Below are positions 30,888-34,918 of a DNA stretch of 34,918 nt, piece by piece. The position numbers and the translations under genes were made by a program. The notes under the pieces were generated by a model. The model saw only the letters and a program-made list of their open reading frames with translations. It was not told the origin of the DNA and made no database searches. This DNA is from Amycolatopsis palatopharyngis. GTDB taxonomy: Bacteria > Actinomycetota > Actinomycetes > Mycobacteriales > Pseudonocardiaceae. Where the stretch lies: contig NZ_PQHZ01000057.1 of NCBI RefSeq assembly GCF_003385185.1, positions 1 to 34,918 on the forward strand, in the 5' to 3' direction. Each line of letters starts with the position of its first letter. The first letter of the stretch is position 1.

Positions 30888-33491
30888 TCAGCCGCAGCCG
30901 AGGCACAGGAACGGCCGGCGCAGCGGATCCACCGCGTTCGCCTCCGCCAGCGCCAGCGCGGGGGACACTCCCGACGCCAGCCGCTCGTGCAGGGCGGACA
31001 TCGTCTCGGCCGCGGCCTGATCACCCACCCTGGCCACCGCTCCGACCACGGTTCTCGCACCGCTGGCCAACAGGGTTCCGGCGAAGCCGAGCGCCTCCTC
31101 CCCCGGCCGGATGTGACTCATCGCCAACTCGCACGCGGCGAGCACGACGTGTTCCGGTGGTGCGCCGAGCCGGGTTGTCTCGTGGGCGAAGATGGGGCCG
31201 TCAACGAGATCGAGCCGGGAGAACAGTGCGTTCGCCGGTTCGTGGGTGCCGTGCGCGACGAGGTGCGCCAGCCGGGAACCGTCGAGCGCGGCCAGCACCG
31301 CTGAGCTGGTCGCGTGTTCGCCGTCGACCACTCCGGCCTGCGGGTACACCGAGCGCAGCTGGCGTACCTCGCCGATCGCCCCGGGCACCCCTGGTCCACC
31401 GACGAGCACGACCGGACTCGAAGTGCCGGGCTCCTTCCGGTCCGCGGCCGCCACCCCGGCCGTCGCCGAGGGAACCACCGAAACGGGCCGGGCACGCAGT
31501 GAGGGCAGTACCGACCACGGCAGCGAGTAGAGGGGACCGATCGGCACGACCACGAGTTCCCGGTCGCCTATCAACTCCAGCAGTGGCTGGACCAGGAGCC
31601 GGTCCAGGAGGTCGGCGCGCCTGCGTGCGGAATTCGCCACGGCGTCGGCGAGTGCCGACGGGAGGTGGTCGGGGGCGAGGGCGTCGAGGTCGGCGTGCAG
31701 TTGCCGGGCCGTTTCCTCCGTCTCGGCCAGCGAACCCAGGCGTACGAGCCGGAACCCGCCGTCGCGGGCCACGACGGCGAACAGTTCGCCTTCGCTGGCG
31801 GCGAGACTGACCAGCACGCGGTCGCCGAGCCGGCGGGTGATCTCCTCGGGAGCGCACACGGGACGCGGTTTGCCCCATTGGCTGGTGTACCAGCCGAGCC
31901 TGCTGGCTTCCCGTTGCAGCCAGGCGTAGCGCTGTTCGAGCGAGCCGACCGGCTTACCCTCGAGCCGGTGCTGCTGCACCGTTCGTTGCACGTGACGCAT
32001 TTCGTTGATGTGCTTGGCCAGCACCGGGTCTTCGACGGCGGGTAGCGGCTCGTACCGGTACACCTGTGCCCTGGTTCGTTCCTGCCAGGCGAGGACCCGG
32101 CGAGCGCCAGCCTGACCGCGGGCCTTCTCCAGCAGCAGCCGGACCGCGAGGCTGCCCAGTTCCTGACCGTGCACGGCGGTTCCGCAGAGCAGGTCGAGCC
32201 CGCCCATCCGGTCGCGCGCCCAGCCCAGTTCCGTCAGCCCGGCCCGCGCCTGGGCGAGTGCGGAACGGTGCCTGCCTGTGGCCACCGCCAGCTCCGCCGT
32301 GCACAGCCGCAACAACATCCGGTGGTCGACCGGGGTGGTGCGGTGTGGCCGTGGGACGCGCGCGAGTCCCTTCGCGGCGGCATCGAGTGAGCCACGGCGG
32401 ATCAGCAGCCGGACCGCGAGCAACCGGGCGACGGCGGACTCGTCCCGTAGTCCCAGCCCGGCGAGCCGGTCGGCGAGATCGCCTAGGTCGCTGACCAGCC
32501 GGGCAGGGGACCGGGCCAGCGGGCCGTCGAGAATCACGAGGGTTTCGGCACGCAGCCGAGTGAGCATGGCGACCTCGGCCCAGGAGTGGTGGCCCCGCCG
32601 CAGAAAACTACGGCGGGCCTCCCGCGCCAATTGCACGGCCGTGTCGAGATCGCCCAGCAGGATGGCCGCGGCGGCACGGGCCACCTGGGCCTCGGCGACG
32701 TCCTGGACCACGCCGTTGCGCTGCAGTTCCGTCAGCGCCTCGTCAAGGTGTTTCGCTGCCTCTTCGGCCAGTCCCGCTGTCAGTAAGGCCTTGGCCTGGT
32801 CGAGTTGAATCTTCGGCAGCGAACCGGGTCCCTCCTCCGCGAAGATGCGGGCGGCCTGTTCGTAGTGGTCCAGGGCCGCGGGAACATCTCCGACCAGGTG
32901 CGCCTGATCGCCGAGGTTGTGCCGGATTTTCGCTTCGAGCAGGCGATAGCCGTGGTTCACCGCCAGGGTCAGGCTTCTCCTGAGATCGGCGAGTGCGGCG
33001 TCCGGATGATTCATCAGCAGGTGGACATGCGAGCGGTTGAGCAGATTGCGCGTCAGAAGCAGCCGGTTCTCCGGTATGCGCTCGTCCAACGTGGGCAGGA
33101 TGACGTCGAGCAGGTCGAGCGCCTCGCGAAGCCGCCCCGTGCGGAACATGATCACGGCGTGCTGCAGGCCTCTCACCGCGGTCAGCGACTCACGGCGTTG
33201 GCCATCGGGCAACTGCTCCAGCACTCGGTCGGCGCGAGCGAGGTGAGCCAGCCCTGCCTTCGTGGACACGGTCTCCGCGATCGCGGAGGCAAGGCTGATC
33301 ATGCTGCGCGCGCGCAGCACCAGAATCTCGATGTCGCTGTCGTCGCGATGCCGGGCATCGAGCTGTCGAAGCCCCTGGGTCAGCAGTCGTGCGGCCTCGG
33401 CGGGGCGCTGGTCGGCGGCCGCGCGGGCCGCGCGCTCGTACAGTCGGCGCGCTCGGACGACGGTGGCTGGATCAGGTGGTGAACCGCGCAC
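30888..33491 (-). CDS. TPR-CHAT caspase-like protease
   Basis: This is an 867-residue protein. Residues about 10-470 are helical repeats of TPR type (for example PDAALADLRRSLTLAVNHG, VPAALDHYEQAARIFAEEG). The C-terminal part (about 580-867) is a CHAT (caspase HetF-associated) peptidase domain with the dyad His747 in LVAHGTHEP and Cys787 in VVLAACELAMSH, and the usual FLCLGCG-type end. It has no signal peptide or membrane helix and is probably a cytoplasmic protease activated through its repeats. The GTG start at 33491 has no clear ribosome site. It is the last gene of a sigma factor/small protein/CHAT cluster. Target and trigger are unknown. Confidence 0.87.
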   Translation of the reverse strand: MRGSPPDPATVVRARRLYERAARAAADQRPAEAARLLTQGLRQLDARHRDDSDIEILVLRARSMISLASAIAETVSTKAGLAHLARADRVLEQLPDGQRRESLTAVRGLQHAVIMFRTGRLREALDLLDVILPTLDERIPENRLLLTRNLLNRSHVHLLMNHPDAALADLRRSLTLAVNHGYRLLEAKIRHNLGDQAHLVGDVPAALDHYEQAARIFAEEGPGSLPKIQLDQAKALLTAGLAEEAAKHLDEALTELQRNGVVQDVAEAQVARAAAAILLGDLDTAVQLAREARRSFLRRGHHSWAEVAMLTRLRAETLVILDGPLARSPARLVSDLGDLADRLAGLGLRDESAVARLLAVRLLIRRGSLDAAAKGLARVPRPHRTTPVDHRMLLRLCTAELAVATGRHRSALAQARAGLTELGWARDRMGGLDLLCGTAVHGQELGSLAVRLLLEKARGQAGARRVLAWQERTRAQVYRYEPLPAVEDPVLAKHINEMRHVQRTVQQHRLEGKPVGSLEQRYAWLQREASRLGWYTSQWGKPRPVCAPEEITRRLGDRVLVSLAASEGELFAVVARDGGFRLVRLGSLAETEETARQLHADLDALAPDHLPSALADAVANSARRRADLLDRLLVQPLLELIGDRELVVVPIGPLYSLPWSVLPSLRARPVSVVPSATAGVAAADRKEPGTSSPVVLVGGPGVPGAIGEVRQLRSVYPQAGVVDGEHATSSAVLAALDGSRLAHLVAHGTHEPANALFSRLDLVDGPIFAHETTRLGAPPEHVVLAACELAMSHIRPGEEALGFAGTLLASGARTVVGAVARVGDQAAAETMSALHERLASGVSPALALAEANAVDPLRRPFLCLGCG

Positions 33492-33538
33492 GGGACCAAT
33501 AGGAGCACACCTCGCAATTCCACCTGCCGTCCGGCCGA

Positions 33539-34015
33539 CTAAAGAATGACTGTCGGCGTGACGACAGTACGCCCAGAGGCGCTACCGCCGACTGTGACCA
33601 CGATCTGGGTGGTGCCCCGGGGAACGTGATCGAGCACGAACCGTCCGCCCTCGTCCGCGACGGTGCAGGACGAGCCGTGCTCCGAGACGCGGACCTCCAC
33701 TCCGAACTCCCCCGCCGGCACCAGCCAGCCGTCGATCCGGTGGTGCATCCCCACGCGCGTGAGGTTGATCATCACGGTGAGGTCGCTGACGGTGAACGTG
33801 ATCGTGCCCTCGTCGGTTCCGCGTACCCCGGTCAGCGCGTCGGCGCGCTCCCAGCGAGCCACTTCCACGTCCAGGTTCTCCAGCGCGATCGCGAACTGCA
33901 CGCGTTCGATCAGACCGTCGGGAACCGGATCGACACTGTCGATCAACCGGTCCAGGTCGGCAAGCAGCGTCTCGTCGTCCGGAAACGCGCTGCGTTCCTG
34001 CGAGGTCTCGTTCAT
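33539..34015 (-). CDS. Two-part protein with transthyretin-like C-terminal domain
   Basis: This is a 158-residue protein of no named family that I recognise. The acidic, helical N-terminal part (about 10-60) contains LLADLDRLIDSVDPVPDGLIERVQF-type sequence. The second half is beta-rich, with WLVPAGEFGVEVRV, EGGRFVLDHVPRGTTQIVV, like a carboxypeptidase-regulatory/transthyretin-like fold. ATG 34015 overlaps the sigma gene stop (ATGA), and the CHAT gene begins 47 nt downstream. Coupling to a sigma factor suggests an adaptor or anti-sigma-like partner, or a CHAT substrate; it has no membrane helix. These roles are inference. Confidence 0.8.
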   Translation of the reverse strand: MNETSQERSAFPDDETLLADLDRLIDSVDPVPDGLIERVQFAIALENLDVEVARWERADALTGVRGTDEGTITFTVSDLTVMINLTRVGMHHRIDGWLVPAGEFGVEVRVSEHGSSCTVADEGGRFVLDHVPRGTTQIVVTVGGSASGRTVVTPTVIL

Positions 34016-34617
34016 GCCGTGCCCCCTTCGCGTTCGAGGAGGCCGCGCATCATGATCAGGCAGCGTCCACGTGTTGGTCCGATGCTGCCGTGGGGCATGC
34101 GTAAGGCGTCCGCGACCAGACGGTATTCGGTGCGCCCGGCGAGCACGGTCAGCTTGAGCAGCTCCTGGCAGCGCTGCGGCAGTTTGGTGAAGGCGGACCA
34201 GAGTCGGCGATCGCGATCGGACCTGAGTGCTTCACCATCAGGTGTCGGCTGGTCGGAGGGCATGTTCTCAGCGAGTTCATCCGTCAGCGGCACCGGTGGG
34301 ATCTTCCGGCCGTGCACCCGCTGTGCTTCTCGCCGGGCTGTCGTGATCAGCCACGCGGCGAGCGCCCTCGGGTCCTTCAGCTGCTGCAGATGACTGAACA
34401 ACGCCAGCCACACGGTCTGCACCACGTCTTCGGCGGCGTGCCGGTCGAGTCCGTTACTGCGGGCGACATGCCACAGCAGTGGACTCAACTCCGCGACAAG
34501 CCGGTTCATCGCGGCACGGTCGCCTGCCCGCGCGGCATGCAGGCATGCCGCGTACAGCTCGTTGCCCTGCAGGCCCTCCCACGGAGGGTCTGCCTCCACG
34601 GTCTGCGCATCGGCCAC
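34012..34617 (-). CDS. ECF-type RNA polymerase sigma factor
   Basis: This is a 201-residue sigma-70-family protein. Region 2 is about residues 35-105 (LVAELSPLLWHVARSNGLDRHAAEDVVQTVWLALFSHL, then DPRALAAWLITTARREA). Region 4 is about 140-195 (LPQRCQELLKLTVLAG, EYRLVADALRMPHGSIGPTRGRCL). GTG 34617 is chosen because G/C at third codon positions is high only from this point; an in-frame ATG at 34716 would add 33 residues of poorly biased codons. It heads an operon with the two-part protein and the CHAT protease, probably directing their expression under a stress signal. Confidence 0.87.
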   Translation of the reverse strand: MADAQTVEADPPWEGLQGNELYAACLHAARAGDRAAMNRLVAELSPLLWHVARSNGLDRHAAEDVVQTVWLALFSHLQQLKDPRALAAWLITTARREAQRVHGRKIPPVPLTDELAENMPSDQPTPDGEALRSDRDRRLWSAFTKLPQRCQELLKLTVLAGRTEYRLVADALRMPHGSIGPTRGRCLIMMRGLLEREGGTA

Positions 34618-34684
34618 CGTATGTGCCCCACTTCGGTCGACTGCTGTTGATGTCGGCGGTCGCAGTATCCCGGTCGTATCGCGC

Positions 34685-34918
34685 TCAGTGAGCACCAAAA
34701 GGCAACCTGAATGCATCTCTCACTCGTTCGGAGCAGTAGTTGTAGTTGTTCTGGGGTTGCCGACCGGCGCCGACAGTGTCGGCCCGGCCGGCGTCCCCAC
34801 CCACCCCAGGCGGATCCTCCCCCGAACCCGCCCGACCCCCTTCGGGGTGGGCCAGCCTCACGTTGACCTGTCCGCCGGCGATCACCCTGCCCCCAAGGCA
34901 TTTTCCGGCACACGGAAC
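34685..34918 (-). CDS. Possible small or partial gene upstream of the sigma factor
   Basis: A reading frame is open from the window edge to a TGA at 34685, with mostly G/C third positions in its upstream part. A GTG at 34885 preceded by GGGGGCAGG could start a 66-residue protein. Otherwise it is the end of a longer gene outside the window. It contains QPQNNYNYCSERV and ends RLPFGAH. I recognise no family. It would end 67 nt before the chosen sigma start. Coding status is uncertain. Confidence 0.35.
   Translation of the reverse strand, partial: VPCAGKCLGGRVIAGGQVNVRLAHPEGGRAGSGEDPPGVGGDAGRADTVGAGRQPQNNYNYCSERVRDAFRLPFGAH

Noticed and set aside
34618..34716. N-terminal extension of the sigma factor from ATG 34716
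   Set aside because: About half of its third codon positions are A or T, unlike the gene body, and it would overlap the frame ending at 34685. GTG 34617 is preferred, though not proven.

Overview
The window is very GC-rich, with G/C-ending codons, frequent GTG starts (one TTG) and many 4-nt ATGA/GTGA gene overlaps. This points to a high-GC actinomycete. A small RGCVC-type protein and a sigma factor/CHAT-protease cluster suggest Pseudonocardiales (Amycolatopsis-like), but that placement is inference. I see no rRNA, tRNA, CRISPR array, transposase or phage gene.

Left third (1-12.4 kb): an agmatine/putrescine catabolic locus. A minus-strand operon of five tightly spaced or overlapping genes reads agmatine deiminase, N-carbamoylputrescine amidase, a 56-aa single-pass membrane protein, an NCS1-type transporter and a YtcJ-like amidohydrolase. 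It diverges from an Lrp/AsnC regulator, which is followed by a class III (putrescine-type) aminotransferase and a gamma-aminobutyraldehyde dehydrogenase. Together the enzymes could take agmatine to N-carbamoylputrescine, putrescine, 4-aminobutanal and GABA. A 17-nt sequence (CCACTAAATTAGTTGCG) occurs identically on both sides of the regulator gene. Its first half recurs as an inverted pair around the promoter of an APC amino-acid/polyamine permease at the left edge, so these units look like one regulon. The permease is coupled to an unusual GNAT-AAA+ ATPase fusion. Three copies of a perfect palindrome built on GCACTTTCCCGGGAAAGTGC bracket that permease operon.

Middle (12.4-22.4 kb): a second amine locus with a TetR regulator. 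A flavin amine oxidase (minus) diverges from a second 56-aa membrane protein plus NCS1 transporter pair. These are followed by the TetR gene and a four-gene operon: acyl-CoA dehydrogenase, ADP-forming acyl-CoA synthetase, 2,4-dienoyl-CoA-reductase-like SDR and aldehyde dehydrogenase. Four related TTGACTGAC-type operators sit at the promoters. The likely logic is amine to aldehyde to acid to acyl-CoA to enoyl-CoA. The two microprotein/NCS1 modules are paralogous (25 of 56 microprotein residues identical without gaps, same overlapping gene order). They are the best candidate here for an undescribed two-component transporter.

Right part (22.4-34.9 kb): an RGCVC small protein; an FtsX-type ABC exporter with two different ATPases; a membrane-anchored SGNH hydrolase with a leaderless-type promoter; an SMR efflux pump coupled to a TetR regulator with a TGTACA-based operator; an Xaa-Pro-peptidase-like M24 enzyme coupled to a second Lrp regulator; and a minus-strand cluster of ECF-type sigma factor, small two-part protein and TPR-CHAT caspase-like protease, a possible stress- or conflict-response system. 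A 91-bp near-perfect direct repeat lies between the last two units.
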